Part shown: one piece after another, positions 17,082 to 25,955 of the stretch
Numbering within the stretch: position 1 is the first letter of the stretch
Layout: every line of letters begins with the position of its first letter
Source: Paenibacillus silvae
GTDB taxonomy: Bacteria > Bacillota > Bacilli > Paenibacillales > Paenibacillaceae
DNA length: 64,000 bases
Direction of reading: 5' to 3'
NCBI RefSeq assembly: GCF_014639235.1
Contig: NZ_BMFU01000003.1
Coordinates: 372,001-436,000 of the forward strand
Notes under the pieces: generated by a model
Seen by the model: the letters and a program-made list of their open reading frames with translations, nothing else
What the model was told of the DNA's origin: nothing
Database searches by the model: none
Position numbers and translations under genes: made by a program

Positions 17082-17879
17082 TCAATGCACTTCCTTTCGC
17101 TTCTTGGCCCATTCCATCAGGAGCAACAGCCCTACGGAGAAGGTTACCAGCACCAATGCCACACCATTTGCGGCCGACACATTGAAATTCTCTACATCCT
17201 GATACACCAGCGTTGTTGCTGTCTGTGTTTTGTTCATAATATTGCCGGATACCACCAACACAGCTCCGAATTCTCCAAGTGAGCGCGCTACCGTCAAAAC
17301 CAGACCATAGACCACAGCCCAGCGAATGGAAGGCCAGGTCACACTCCAGAACGTTCTCCAGCCATAGGCTCCAAGTGTGGACGCCGCCTCCTCCTGCTGT
17401 GAACCCAGCTCCTGCAAGACAGGCATCACCTCTCTTACCATCAGTGGAAACGTGACGAACAGCGTGGCAATCACCATGCCCGGGAAGGCATATACCACAT
17501 TAAATCCGATGCCCTCAAAAAAACCGCCCATAATGCTGTTTGGTCCAAGCAGCAGCACAATCATCAAACCGCCGATGACAGGTGATACCGCATAGGGCAG
17601 GTCAACGATGCTGTTGAGCAGCCCCTTGACCCTGTCACTTAGCCAGCCCGCGCGAACCAGATAGATTGCCATCATGATGCCAAACAGCGTATTAAGCAGA
17701 GTCACCACCAGAACAACCAGTCCGGTCATCATCAGCGCGTGCAGTGCTTCTGGACGCATAATGCCTTTTACGAAACCGCCTGCCCCATCTTCAAATGCGC
17801 CAATCAAAATTCGTCCGAGCGGAATGATCAGCAGCAGGGTAAATACCGCAAACGTCAGTCCGATTAAAAGTTTTCTCAT
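17082..17879 (-). CDS. cysW: Sulfate ABC transporter permease CysW
   Basis: 265 residues, six hydrophobic segments and the permease EAA loop (EEAASTLGAYGWRTFWSVTWPSI), which docks on the CysA ATPase. The pair motif LPYAVSPVIGGLMIVLLLG and the end of the protein are typical of CysW. Its ATG overlaps the cysT stop by four bases (ATGA), and cysA follows after one base. Together with CysT it forms the channel for sulfate. Confidence 0.93.
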   Translation of the reverse strand: MRKLLIGLTFAVFTLLLIIPLGRILIGAFEDGAGGFVKGIMRPEALHALMMTGLVVLVVTLLNTLFGIMMAIYLVRAGWLSDRVKGLLNSIVDLPYAVSPVIGGLMIVLLLGPNSIMGGFFEGIGFNVVYAFPGMVIATLFVTFPLMVREVMPVLQELGSQQEEAASTLGAYGWRTFWSVTWPSIRWAVVYGLVLTVARSLGEFGAVLVVSGNIMNKTQTATTLVYQDVENFNVSAANGVALVLVTFSVGLLLLMEWAKKRKEVH

Positions 17880-18691
17880 CGTCTTCTCCCCCGCATCTGT
17901 ACCAGATTAATCAGCCAGAGGATCAGGAAGGAGAGCGTCAGCAGCAGAACGGATACTGCGGCTGCCCCTGTCGGGTTATCACTTTCAATCTCACCATAGA
18001 TAAAAACGGAAGCGGTCAGTGTTCTGCCCGGAATGTTGCCTGCTACGAGCACAACGGCCCCGAACTCAGCCAGCGCCCTTGAAAAAGCCAGCATGCCGCC
18101 GCTAATCATGCCCGGAGCCATGGACGGCAGAATGACCTGCATAAATGTACGTGCCTTGGAAGCCCCCATCGTATATGAAGCCTCTTCCTCGGAAGGATCA
18201 ATCTCTTCCAGCAGTGGCTGCACTGCGCGAATGACAAAAGGAAACGTGACAAAGGTCATCGCAATAACGATGGCAGGCTGATGAAATACGATCTCGAAGC
18301 CGAGCGACTCAGCCAGCTTGCCAACAGCGCTCACCGGCCCGAGCAGCAGCATTATCATTAGACCGCCTACAGCGGTTGGCAATGCAAATGGCAAATCGAC
18401 GAGACTGTTAAGAAACGATCTGCCAACGAATCGATATCTTGTCAGCACCCAGGCAATCATGGTTCCCAGGATCACATTAATCAGAGCGGCGACTACGGCC
18501 AGACGGACCGTTAACAGCACCGCCTTCCATGCAATCGGGTCCATAATGCTCTCCGCAAAATTGTTCCATCCTTCAGAGAAGGAATTGGCGTACACCCCGA
18601 TAATCGGAAGCACAATGAGCACGATAAAATATAACAATACGGTACTGCGAAATCCCCAAGTCCATCCCTTGTGACGAAGAACGGTGTTCAT
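17876..18691 (-). CDS. cysT: Sulfate ABC transporter permease CysT
   Basis: 271 residues with six membrane helices and the EAA loop (EEASYTMGASKARTFMQVILPSM). LPFALPTAVGGLMIMLLLG is the conserved CysT segment. A longer frame runs up to 18751, but GGGAGG is eleven bases before the ATG at 18691, which gives the normal N-terminus. It is the first gene of the sulfate operon, downstream of a promoter with a CymR-like site. Confidence 0.92.
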   Translation of the reverse strand: MNTVLRHKGWTWGFRSTVLLYFIVLIVLPIIGVYANSFSEGWNNFAESIMDPIAWKAVLLTVRLAVVAALINVILGTMIAWVLTRYRFVGRSFLNSLVDLPFALPTAVGGLMIMLLLGPVSAVGKLAESLGFEIVFHQPAIVIAMTFVTFPFVIRAVQPLLEEIDPSEEEASYTMGASKARTFMQVILPSMAPGMISGGMLAFSRALAEFGAVVLVAGNIPGRTLTASVFIYGEIESDNPTGAAAVSVLLLTLSFLILWLINLVQMRGRRR

Positions 18692-18782
18692 TTGCTGTGT
18701 TCCCTCCCAGCCTCCGGCTTTAGCTCCGGTCGGCAGTCTACCTGACTTCATACGACATTTGCCTAAGTTGGATAAGTTTACT

Positions 18783-18857
18783 TTATTATTATTCCCATTA
18801 GTCTACTTGGATTTTTGCTTATCTGATACTTTACCAGTTTGCAGTACTAATCGTCAA
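18783..18857 (-). promoter_or_regulatory. Promoter of the sulfate operon with CymR-like site
   Basis: On the minus strand TTGACG (18852-18857) and TAAAGT (18828-18833) are 18 bases apart. Just downstream (about 18783-18812) lies ACTAATGGGAATAATAATAA, similar to the ATnGGAAT half of the CymR box known from sulfur genes of B. subtilis. A repressor there would block transcription when cysteine is plentiful; this is inferred from similarity. Confidence 0.4.
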
Positions 18858-18944
18858 TGCTTTTATTCGAACTATTTTGGTGGTTAAGTTACAAGCTCTC
18901 GCGTTAAAATTATGTAGAGTGAAACCTATTCTAAGGAGCGATGA

Positions 18945-19349
18945 ATGATGTTATTTACGCAAAGCATAACTACTTCTACACGCGATGAAATGAAGGATAT
19001 CACACGAGAAGTGAAACAGGTCATTGAGCGCAGCGGCGTGCAAAACGGAACCGTGCTGATCTACTGTCCCCACACCACGGCAGGCATTGCCATTAATGAA
19101 AATGCAGACCCCGATGTGAAACATGATGTCTTGTTACGTCTGGATGAAGTATATCCCTGGGAGCATCCACAGTACCTTCATGCTGAAGGCAACACGGCTT
19201 CTCATCTGAAGTCCATAACTACCGGGCCGTCACAGACTGTTATTATTCATGAGGGCAGACTTCTGCTGGGACGATGGCAAGGCATTTATTTCTGCGAGTT
19301 CGACGGACCTCGTCATCGGGAGTATTTCATTAAAATTATGGAAGGTTAG
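18945..19349 (+). CDS. yjbQ: YjbQ family protein (UPF0047; secondary thiamine-phosphate synthase)
   Basis: 134 residues, the full length of the YjbQ family. The conserved core CPHTTAGIAINENADPDVKHD, the GNTASHLKS segment and the end RLLLGRWQGIYFCEFDGPR are all present. Some members have weak thiamine-phosphate synthase activity; the physiological role is unsettled. AAGGAG lies upstream of two adjacent ATGs (18945 and 18948). Single-gene unit, divergent from the sulfate operon, followed by a strong hairpin. Confidence 0.9.
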   Translation: MMLFTQSITTSTRDEMKDITREVKQVIERSGVQNGTVLIYCPHTTAGIAINENADPDVKHDVLLRLDEVYPWEHPQYLHAEGNTASHLKSITTGPSQTVIIHEGRLLLGRWQGIYFCEFDGPRHREYFIKIMEG

Positions 19350-19374
19350 TCGAAACTCGAAAAATGAAAACATA

Positions 19375-19417
19375 AACAGGCGGTCCTCCCGATCATTGGG
19401 ATCGGAACCGCCTGTGT
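19375..19417 (+). terminator. Hairpin terminator after yjbQ
   Basis: ACAGGCGGT...CCGATC pairs with GATCGG-ACCGCCTGT, a very stable stem 26 bases after the stop; the T tract is broken (GTGTTCGTCTT). Confidence 0.65.
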
Positions 19418-19519
19418 TCGTCTTCTGCGGATTGTAGCTTTCGCAAGATAACGTTATAAAGAATTAATGTTATGACAAATCACCGCCCTGAAGTGTAGGG
19501 ACGCAAGCAAAAGCGCCAG

Positions 19520-20122
19520 TTATTGCACGCCAGGCTGCTGGCCCAAGTTACGACACAACACTTTGACATGAGACAGTGCGGACGATTCAATCTCCGCAAA
19601 TGTCAAACGGTCTTGAATATAATACGAAATGAATCCGTGCAGAGCGAGAAACAATGTACGTGGTACATGCTGTATATCCTCTTCGGAACAGCCTTCTTCC
19701 TTCATGTACTGCCGAATGATCGACGCAAACAGTTCAAAGCAGCGTCCCTGCTCGGTGCGACAGTAAGACAACAGTTCCTCGTCCCGAATCATGAACATGA
19801 TCTCATATTGATATGGATTCTCCAGACCAAACCGAATAAATTCCATCAAAATGTGCTCAACCTTGCTCACGCCGCCTGCAACCGGCCTGACCATGGCTTG
19901 CAGCAGCAGATGCCCCAGATGGTTAAAATCCTCAACAACAATGGCATAAAACAGCTCTGCTTTTTCTTTAAAATGATAATACAGCGACCCATGACTATAG
20001 CCTAGATGCTGGCCGATGCTCCGCATCGAAATGGCGCGGTATCCTTTGGTAATAAAAAGATGCCTCGCCGCCTCCAGTATCCGCTCCCTCGACAACTCCT
20101 GTTCGACTGCTCTTCTAGCCAT
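19520..20122 (-). CDS. TetR/AcrR-family transcriptional regulator
   Basis: 200 residues. The helix-turn-helix is typical (ERILEAARHLFITKGYRAISMRS followed by LGYSHGSLYYHFKEKAEL), and the C-terminal ligand domain resembles the TetR_C WHG type. It starts five bases after the YigZ-family gene, with AAGGGG inside the end of that gene, so the two are co-transcribed. Its target and ligand are unknown; no divergent efflux gene is present. Confidence 0.87.
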   Translation of the reverse strand: MARRAVEQELSRERILEAARHLFITKGYRAISMRSIGQHLGYSHGSLYYHFKEKAELFYAIVVEDFNHLGHLLLQAMVRPVAGGVSKVEHILMEFIRFGLENPYQYEIMFMIRDEELLSYCRTEQGRCFELFASIIRQYMKEEGCSEEDIQHVPRTLFLALHGFISYYIQDRLTFAEIESSALSHVKVLCRNLGQQPGVQ

Positions 20123-20127
20123 ATATT

Positions 20128-20760
20128 TTATTCCCCTTCAATAAAATAAAGCCGCTGTCCCTCCGTGATCCGGGATTGCCCTTGCGTCAAATCCGTGATC
20201 CAGGCGATGAAAGCCTCGGTTTCACTATCCGGCGGAAGACAAGTCAACGTAACCTTATCGGTGAAAGCAGTTTCACCTGTACGCACTTCCCGGCTTCTTA
20301 ATTCATTTTCCACTTTCCCTAGCCACGTATAATCCAGCTCAACAAACACTTCACGATGCAGCACCTTCGTAATGACTTCTCCTGCTTCAATTGCTGCTAC
20401 AGCTCCGTCCGTATAAGCACGAATCAGACCTCCAGCGCCAAGCATGATTCCCCCGAAGTAACGTGTGACTACAATCGCTACATTTTTTAATTGCTGATTC
20501 TTGATCACTTCAAGAATAGGTTTGCCTGCTGTACCACTCGGCTCACCGTCATCAGACTGCTTCTGAATCTCATCCCGCTCGCCAAGCATGTAAGCAGAAC
20601 AATTATGTGTCGCATTCCAATGTTTTTTCTTGATATCATCAATAAAAGCAATCGCTTCCTCCTCGGTGGTGACTGGCATAATATGACCGATAAACCGTGA
20701 TTTTTTGATCACAATCTCCAGCTGCCCAGATCCCCGAACCGTTCGATAACGTTCCATCAT
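20128..20760 (-). CDS. YigZ/IMPACT family protein (YvyE-like)
   Basis: About 211 residues. The IMPACT domain covers the first 130 (YRTVRGSGQLEIVIKKSRFIG, FIDDIKKKHWNATHNCSAYMLG, SDDGEPSGTAGKPIL, VTRYFGGIMLGAGGLIRAY), and the C-terminal 70 residues are the DUF1949-type ferredoxin-like domain. Members are linked to translation or proteolysis control, with no settled function. The start is placed at the ATG pair giving MMERYRTVRG by comparison with relatives; the ATG at 20814 would add 18 unusual residues and neither has a strong ribosome binding site. Confidence 0.87.
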   Translation of the reverse strand: MMERYRTVRGSGQLEIVIKKSRFIGHIMPVTTEEEAIAFIDDIKKKHWNATHNCSAYMLGERDEIQKQSDDGEPSGTAGKPILEVIKNQQLKNVAIVVTRYFGGIMLGAGGLIRAYTDGAVAAIEAGEVITKVLHREVFVELDYTWLGKVENELRSREVRTGETAFTDKVTLTCLPPDSETEAFIAWITDLTQGQSRITEGQRLYFIEGE

Positions 20761-20825
20761 TGCAATCCAACTTTCTGTAAAACTTCTGAACCTGACCTTC
20801 CATCCATCATTCATTTTACAAGAAA

Positions 20826-20855
20826 GCAGTTCCCCGCATCATGCGGATGAACTGC
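20826..20855 (-). terminator. Terminator of pgi
   Basis: GCAGTTC-CCGCAT pairs with ATGCGG-GAACTGC with a minimal loop; on the minus strand TTTCTT follows. It lies about 95 bases after the pgi stop and upstream of the yigZ gene. Confidence 0.65.
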
Positions 20856-20950
20856 CCTGTTTAATCACATCCGGGAAGCGGTGTTCCGCAGAGCACCGTT
20901 CTCCGAATGGATGTTACAACCTTATTTAACTATATGAGCACAGCTGTGAA

Positions 20951-22306
20951 TTATTCAGAAAGTCTCGCTTCAAGCGCTGCTTTCTCTTCTTCAAAGCCTG
21001 GTTTGCCCAGCAAAGCGAACATGTTTTTCTTGTATGCTTCCACGCCTGGTTGGTCAAATGGATTCACACCCAGCAGATATCCGCTGATGCCGCATGCTTT
21101 TTCAAAGAAGTATACCAGATATCCGAACGAATATGGAGTCATATCTGGAATGTTCACAATCAGATTTGGAACCTGACCATCTGTATGTGCGAGCAATGTT
21201 CCTTGGAATGCCTTTTTGTTTACGAAATCCATCGTTTTGCCTTCCAGGAAATTCAGACCATCCAGGTCATCCGCATCCGCTTCAATAGAAATATGCTCGG
21301 ATACTTCAGCGACTTGGATAACTGTCTCGAAGATGTTACGGCTGCCTTCCTGAATGAATTGACCCATGGAGTGCAAATCTGTGGAGAAATCCACGGATGC
21401 AGGATAGATGCCTTTGTAATCCTTACCTTCACTTTCACCGAAGAGCTGTTTCCACCATTCGGATACGAAGTGCAGGGATGGCTCGTAGTTCACGAGAATC
21501 TCGGTGCCTTTGCCTTTGCGATACAACGCGTTACGAACCGCAGCATATTGATAGGCTTCGTTCTCGGCAACATTCGGATTGCTGTACTCTTTGGAAGCAT
21601 CCGCAGCGCCTTGCATCATCTCTTCAATGTTAATGCCGGCTGTTGCGATTGGCAGCAAGCCTACAGCTGTCAGTACGGAGTAGCGTCCACCTACATCATC
21701 CGGAATGATGAAAGATTCATAACCTTCTTCATTCGCCAGCTTTTTGAGTGCGCCGCGCTCTTTGTCTGTTGTTGCATAGATACGTTTGCGAGCTTCTTCT
21801 TTCCCGTATTTTTTCTCCAGTGCTGCACGGAAAATACGGAATGCAATGGCCGGCTCCGTTGTTGTACCGGATTTGGAAATCACGTTTACGGAGAAGTCTT
21901 TGCCTTCTACCAGATCCAGCAAATGTGTTACATACGTAGAGCTGATGTTGTTGCCTGCAAAATAAATTTCTGGCGTTTTGCGTTTGTCTTTCGGCAAGTT
22001 GTTATAGAAAGAGTGTGTCAGCATTTCGATCGCTGCACGTGCTCCAAGGTATGATCCACCAATACCGATAACGATCAACACTTCGGAATCACTTTGGATT
22101 TTGGCAGCCGCTTTTTGAATACGGGCAAATTCTTCTTTATCGTACGCTGTTGGCAGGTCAATCCAGCCCAGGTAGTCGGAGCCTGTTCCTGTACCGTTAT
22201 GAAGCTGCTCGTGAGCGAGACGGATCGGTTCAGCGAAATAATCCACTTCATGCTGATTCACAAATTGCAATGCTGTACTATAATCGAATGTCACTTTTTT
22301 TGCCAT
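20951..22306 (-). CDS. pgi: Glucose-6-phosphate isomerase
   Basis: 451 residues, the short Firmicute form. Interconverts glucose-6-phosphate and fructose-6-phosphate in glycolysis. Seen: GIGGSYLGARAAIEML, the SKSGTTTEPAIAFR phosphate-binding loop, GGRYSVLTAVGLLP and the catalytic-lysine end region GVNPFDQPGVEAYKKNMFALLG. It is preceded by a GGAGG-type site and has its own terminator. It lies in a cluster of carbohydrate-phosphate genes with ppnP and tkt on the same strand but separated by terminators. Confidence 0.96.
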   Translation of the reverse strand: MAKKVTFDYSTALQFVNQHEVDYFAEPIRLAHEQLHNGTGTGSDYLGWIDLPTAYDKEEFARIQKAAAKIQSDSEVLIVIGIGGSYLGARAAIEMLTHSFYNNLPKDKRKTPEIYFAGNNISSTYVTHLLDLVEGKDFSVNVISKSGTTTEPAIAFRIFRAALEKKYGKEEARKRIYATTDKERGALKKLANEEGYESFIIPDDVGGRYSVLTAVGLLPIATAGINIEEMMQGAADASKEYSNPNVAENEAYQYAAVRNALYRKGKGTEILVNYEPSLHFVSEWWKQLFGESEGKDYKGIYPASVDFSTDLHSMGQFIQEGSRNIFETVIQVAEVSEHISIEADADDLDGLNFLEGKTMDFVNKKAFQGTLLAHTDGQVPNLIVNIPDMTPYSFGYLVYFFEKACGISGYLLGVNPFDQPGVEAYKKNMFALLGKPGFEEEKAALEARLSE

Positions 22307-22436
22307 GATCTCAAAAACCTCCTGATATCGGTATACTATTTCCGTTTTCGACGCTAAACAACTTAGCCTAAGGATACTTCAAATCCACCGGGCTGACAAG
22401 CTTGCAGCACGAACTTGACTGTTAGCAGGCAAGAAG

Positions 22437-22474
22437 CAAAAAGGGCAAACCGAATCCGCAGGGATGCGGTTCTG
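22437..22474 (-). terminator. Terminator of ppnP
   Basis: AACCGCATCC pairs with GGATTCGGTT around CTGC, followed by GCCC and TTTTT on the minus strand, 16 bases past the ppnP stop. Confidence 0.55.
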
Positions 22475-22489
22475 GTTCCCCTTCTTGTG

Positions 22490-22807
22490 TTATTCCGCCG
22501 GGTACGAGCAGACGTAGTCGGTAACGCTGCGTATCTCCAGTTTGAATTTGGATTCGGCAGGCACATGAAATGTAGCTTGGCCTTGAATCTCTTGCCACTC
22601 TTCTTCGCCAGGAAGCAATACTTTCAGATCTCCGGACAGAATCTCCATAATTTCACGAGAGTCCGTTCCGAATTCATAACTGCCTGGAAGCATGATGCCC
22701 AGCGTCACTTTGCTGCCATCCCCCAAAATAACCGTTCTGCTGGTTACCTGACCATCATAATAAATGTTGGCCTTTTTCACTACACTGACTTGATCGAATT
22801 GTGACAT
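22490..22807 (-). CDS. ppnP: Pyrimidine/purine nucleoside phosphorylase PpnP
   Basis: 105 residues, the full length of the PpnP (formerly DUF1255/YaiE) cupin family, which phosphorolyses a broad set of nucleosides to base and (deoxy)ribose-1-phosphate. Diagnostic stretches are KANIYYDGQVTSRTV, GIMLPGSYEFGT, REIMEILSGDLKVLLPG and the end VTDYVCSY. AGGGGAG precedes the ATG. It sits between pgi and tkt, which fits a role in feeding ribose phosphate to the pentose phosphate pathway, though each gene has its own terminator. Confidence 0.92.
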   Translation of the reverse strand: MSQFDQVSVVKKANIYYDGQVTSRTVILGDGSKVTLGIMLPGSYEFGTDSREIMEILSGDLKVLLPGEEEWQEIQGQATFHVPAESKFKLEIRSVTDYVCSYPAE

Positions 22808-22894
22808 GCGTACCCGCTCCCCTGAAGTTAATCAAAACAAAAGGCAACACAGATCAGGGCAGCCATGCCGCCCCTTGCTCTGTGGAAATAACAA

Positions 22895-22938
22895 CTGTCA
22901 TGGGCCAGAACAGCCGTAAGCCACTCCGCCCATGACAG
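22895..22938 (-). terminator. Hairpin terminator of tkt
   Basis: CTGTCATGGGC and GCCCATGACAG form an 11-bp stem with a 22-base loop about 20 bases after the tkt stop; the following T tract on the minus strand is weak. Confidence 0.55.
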
Positions 22939-22956
22939 CCTAGTATAGCAATGCGA

Positions 22957-24999
22957 TTACAGCAGCGCTTTTACGCGGCTAACTACGTTATCTACAGTGA
23001 AGCCATATTCCTGGATTACACGGTCGCCAGGCGCGGAAGCACCAAATGTGCTGATCCCGAGAATGTCACCTTGATCTCCAACATATTTTTCCCAGCCCAT
23101 TGGGTGAGCCATTTCGATTGCAAGACGAGCTTTAACATCCGGCAGAAGCACGGACTCTTTGTAAGCTTTGTCTTGTTTCTCAAACAGATCCCAGCTTGGC
23201 ATGCTGATGACGCGAACTTGAATGCCTTGCTCAGCCAGTGCTGCTTGAGCTTTAACAGCCAGCTGTACTTCAGAACCTGTAGCGATGATTTGTGCAACCG
23301 GTTTGCCGTCTTTGGCATCGGACACCACATAAGCACCGCGTTTTACGTTCTCGCGTGCACCTTCTACGGTTCCTTCAAGGATCGGCAGGTTTTGACGAGT
23401 CAGTACCAACGCAACCGGATTTTTTTTGTTTTCCAGCGCATAAGCCCAAGCTGCGGAAGTTTCATTACCGTCTGCCGGACGAATAACCGTCAGGTTCGGG
23501 ATGATACGCAGGGATGCCAATTGCTCAATTGGTTCGTGTGTAGGACCATCTTCACCAACAGCGATACTGTCGTGTGTCAGGACGTACGTTACAGGCAGGC
23601 TCATCAGAGCAGCAAGACGAACAGCCGGACGCAGGTAGTCCGTAAATACGAAGAACGTACCGCCGAATACTTTCACACCGCTGTGCAGAGCCATACCGTT
23701 CATTGCTCCAGCCATACCGAATTCACGGATACCGAAGTAGATATTGCGACCGGAATAATCTTCTGGAGTAAAGTTAGTCAGGTTATTCAGGTGAGTCATA
23801 GTGGAGCTTTCCAGGTCAGCAGAACCACCTGTCAGATGTGGCACATTGTGCGCCAGACCGTTCAGAGCATTACCGGATGCTACACGTGTAGACAAAGCTT
23901 TGTCTGTTGCTGCATATTTAGGCAGATCACGATCCCAGCCTTCCGGAAGATCGCCGTTGATCGCTGTTTCGAACTGAGCAGCCAGTTCTGGATATGCTTT
24001 TTTGTACTCTGCAAATTTCTCGTCCCAAGCTTTGTTTGCAGCGATACCTTTCTCTTTAACTTGAGCAAAGTGGTCGCGTACTTCAGCTGGTACGTGGAAG
24101 TTTTCTTCGTACACCCATTTGTAATATTCTTTAGTCAGTTTAGCTTCTTCTGCACCCAGTGGGGAACCGTGAGTACCGCCGTGGCCGCCTTTACCTTGTT
24201 TGTTCGGGCTTCCGTAACCGATAACGGTTTTCACTTCAATCAATGTAGGGCGTGCAGTGTCTGCTTGACCTTCTTTGATTGCTTTTTCAATTGCAGGCAG
24301 ATCGTTACCATCTTCAACGCGAAGCACTTGCCAGCCATACGCATCAAAACGTTTGGCGATGCTTTCGGAAGAAGACAGATCCAGTTTACCATCAAGTGTA
24401 ATGTCGTTGGAATCGAACAGCATGATCAGTTTGCCAAGGCCCAAACGTCCAGCCAGGGAAGCAGATTCATGAGATACGCCTTCCATCAGGTCGCCATCAC
24501 CGCAGATTGCATATGTGTAGTGATCAACAACGTTGAAGTTGTCTTTGTTGTAAGTTGCGCCCAGTTGAGCTTCAGCCATAGCCATACCAACAGCCATTGC
24601 AATACCTTGGCCCAGTGGTCCGGTTGTCGCATCAACACCTGCTGTATGTCCGAATTCCGGGTGGCCCGGAGTTTTGCTTCCCCATTGACGGAATTGCTTC
24701 AATTCTTCCATCGGAAGATCGTAGCCGCTCAAGTGCAGCAAGCTGTACAGAAGCATGGAACCATGTCCTGCGGACAGCACAAAGCGGTCCCGGTTAATCC
24801 AAGTCGGGTGGTCCGGGTTATGAGTCATCGTTTTTGCAAAAAGCTGGTACCCCATTGGAGCGGAGCCCATCGGCATGCCCGGATGTCCGGAATTTGCCTT
24901 CTCAATTGCATCAATCGCCAAAGTACGTACGGTTGTAATCGACAGATTGTCGATTGTGGTGTTCTCGTCCTTTTGAATCGCTTCGTTCTTGTCAGTCAT
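22957..24999 (-). CDS. tkt: Transketolase
   Basis: 680 residues, thiamine-diphosphate enzyme moving two-carbon units in the non-oxidative pentose phosphate pathway. The N-terminal domain has SGHPGMPMGSAPMGY and the ThDP motif GDGDLMEGVSHE; the central domain holds the transketolase signature around FGIREFGMAGAMNGMALH; and the C-terminal domain is complete. GAGGAGG is seven bases from the ATG. Single-gene unit with an 8-bp inverted repeat in its upstream region. Confidence 0.97.
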   Translation of the reverse strand: MTDKNEAIQKDENTTIDNLSITTVRTLAIDAIEKANSGHPGMPMGSAPMGYQLFAKTMTHNPDHPTWINRDRFVLSAGHGSMLLYSLLHLSGYDLPMEELKQFRQWGSKTPGHPEFGHTAGVDATTGPLGQGIAMAVGMAMAEAQLGATYNKDNFNVVDHYTYAICGDGDLMEGVSHESASLAGRLGLGKLIMLFDSNDITLDGKLDLSSSESIAKRFDAYGWQVLRVEDGNDLPAIEKAIKEGQADTARPTLIEVKTVIGYGSPNKQGKGGHGGTHGSPLGAEEAKLTKEYYKWVYEENFHVPAEVRDHFAQVKEKGIAANKAWDEKFAEYKKAYPELAAQFETAINGDLPEGWDRDLPKYAATDKALSTRVASGNALNGLAHNVPHLTGGSADLESSTMTHLNNLTNFTPEDYSGRNIYFGIREFGMAGAMNGMALHSGVKVFGGTFFVFTDYLRPAVRLAALMSLPVTYVLTHDSIAVGEDGPTHEPIEQLASLRIIPNLTVIRPADGNETSAAWAYALENKKNPVALVLTRQNLPILEGTVEGARENVKRGAYVVSDAKDGKPVAQIIATGSEVQLAVKAQAALAEQGIQVRVISMPSWDLFEKQDKAYKESVLLPDVKARLAIEMAHPMGWEKYVGDQGDILGISTFGASAPGDRVIQEYGFTVDNVVSRVKALL

Positions 25000-25080
25000 G
25001 GTTTGTCCTCCTCATGTCTTTAGATAAGTCGGGTGCGCAAGCGAATCCCTCTCATCATACAAGCAAACCGCATAAACAAT

Positions 25081-25121
25081 AAGTGAATCCGCTTGAATGT
25101 TTCATTTTGACTTATTCACTT
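25081..25121. promoter_or_regulatory. Inverted repeat upstream of tkt
   Basis: AAGTGAAT (25081-25088) and ATTCACTT (25114-25121) are perfect inverted 8-mers in the tkt upstream region; on the minus strand a weak promoter TTATTG-17-TATGAT follows. Possible operator, regulator unknown. The remainder of 25000-25349 shows no gene. Confidence 0.3.
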
Positions 25122-25349
25122 TTGTATTGTATCACTTGGCGTGAAGCTTTTCCATAACCTTCTTTTAGAAAGTTACGGAAAATTCGGCTGATGTCTGGCT
25201 GAACCTTGCTAATCCATCGCATGAAGTATAACCTTTAACTCGAAAACCATACACTTTTTAGAGGTTACAGCGAAATTTGCATGTTAAACTTGTACCGCTC
25301 GATTCAAAAGCAGATGACAGAACCAACTTCATTCCAAGGAGGATTTGCG

Positions 25350-25826
25350 ATGCACGATGCCGCACAGCACCCGTCTCGTTCGTTAAAATCATCATTACCC
25401 TGGTTGTCCGGGATCATAACCGGATTAATTAGCGGTGTTTTTCTAGGGTTCTTTCTCAAGGCTGTTCAGGCATTAACAGGCGAAAAGGTATACACCCTGC
25501 TACTGAATATTGATTTTGTACCCGGTCTTCCCGCACATCTGCCGGAATGGTTTGAATTTTCTCTGCATCTTGGCGTGTCTGTTGTCATTGGCATTTTCTA
25601 CATCTGGTGGATCAATCGTTCAGGACATCCGCTCAGTCGAGGGATATGTCTCGGTGCCGTCTCCTCCCTGCTCTATATTCCCCTGGCTCCCTTATCCACA
25701 AGAGTTCCTGACCTTAATGATGTAGGAGCCGTTCTTTATTGGAGTGCCGGACATATCGTGTTTGGTGTAGTGCTCGGTCTATGCGGAAAATATGTGCACG
25801 CCAAAAAGCGGCCCCTGGTTCAATAA
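25350..25826 (+). CDS. YqhR-like four-helix membrane protein
   Basis: 158 residues with four hydrophobic segments, matching the length and helix pattern of Bacillus YqhR. The first helix (LSGIITGLISGVFLGFFLKAVQ) follows a short polar N-terminus. A frame runs up to 25281, but AAGGAGG is seven bases before the ATG at 25350. The gene is convergent with purU, and the terminator of purU overlaps its 3' end. Function unknown. Confidence 0.75.
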   Translation: MHDAAQHPSRSLKSSLPWLSGIITGLISGVFLGFFLKAVQALTGEKVYTLLLNIDFVPGLPAHLPEWFEFSLHLGVSVVIGIFYIWWINRSGHPLSRGICLGAVSSLLYIPLAPLSTRVPDLNDVGAVLYWSAGHIVFGVVLGLCGKYVHAKKRPLVQ

Positions 25827-25841
25827 TGGAACAGGTGCCGC
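25803..25841 (-). terminator. Terminator of purU overlapping the YqhR-like gene end
   Basis: GCGGCACCTGTTC pairs with GAACCAGGGGCCGC (one bulge) and TTTTT follows on the minus strand. Its arm lies inside the last codons of the convergent gene. Between it and purU, GGTCTAACGATAT occurs twice (25844 and 25871). Confidence 0.7.
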
Positions 25842-25955
25842 CTGGTCTAACGATATCTATTACGGTTACGGGTCTAACGATATGTCACAGGCTTACTGGA
25901 AAGTAATTCTCTCGCAAGGTTACGGATCAACCTTGCACAGCATTAAAGCGCAAGC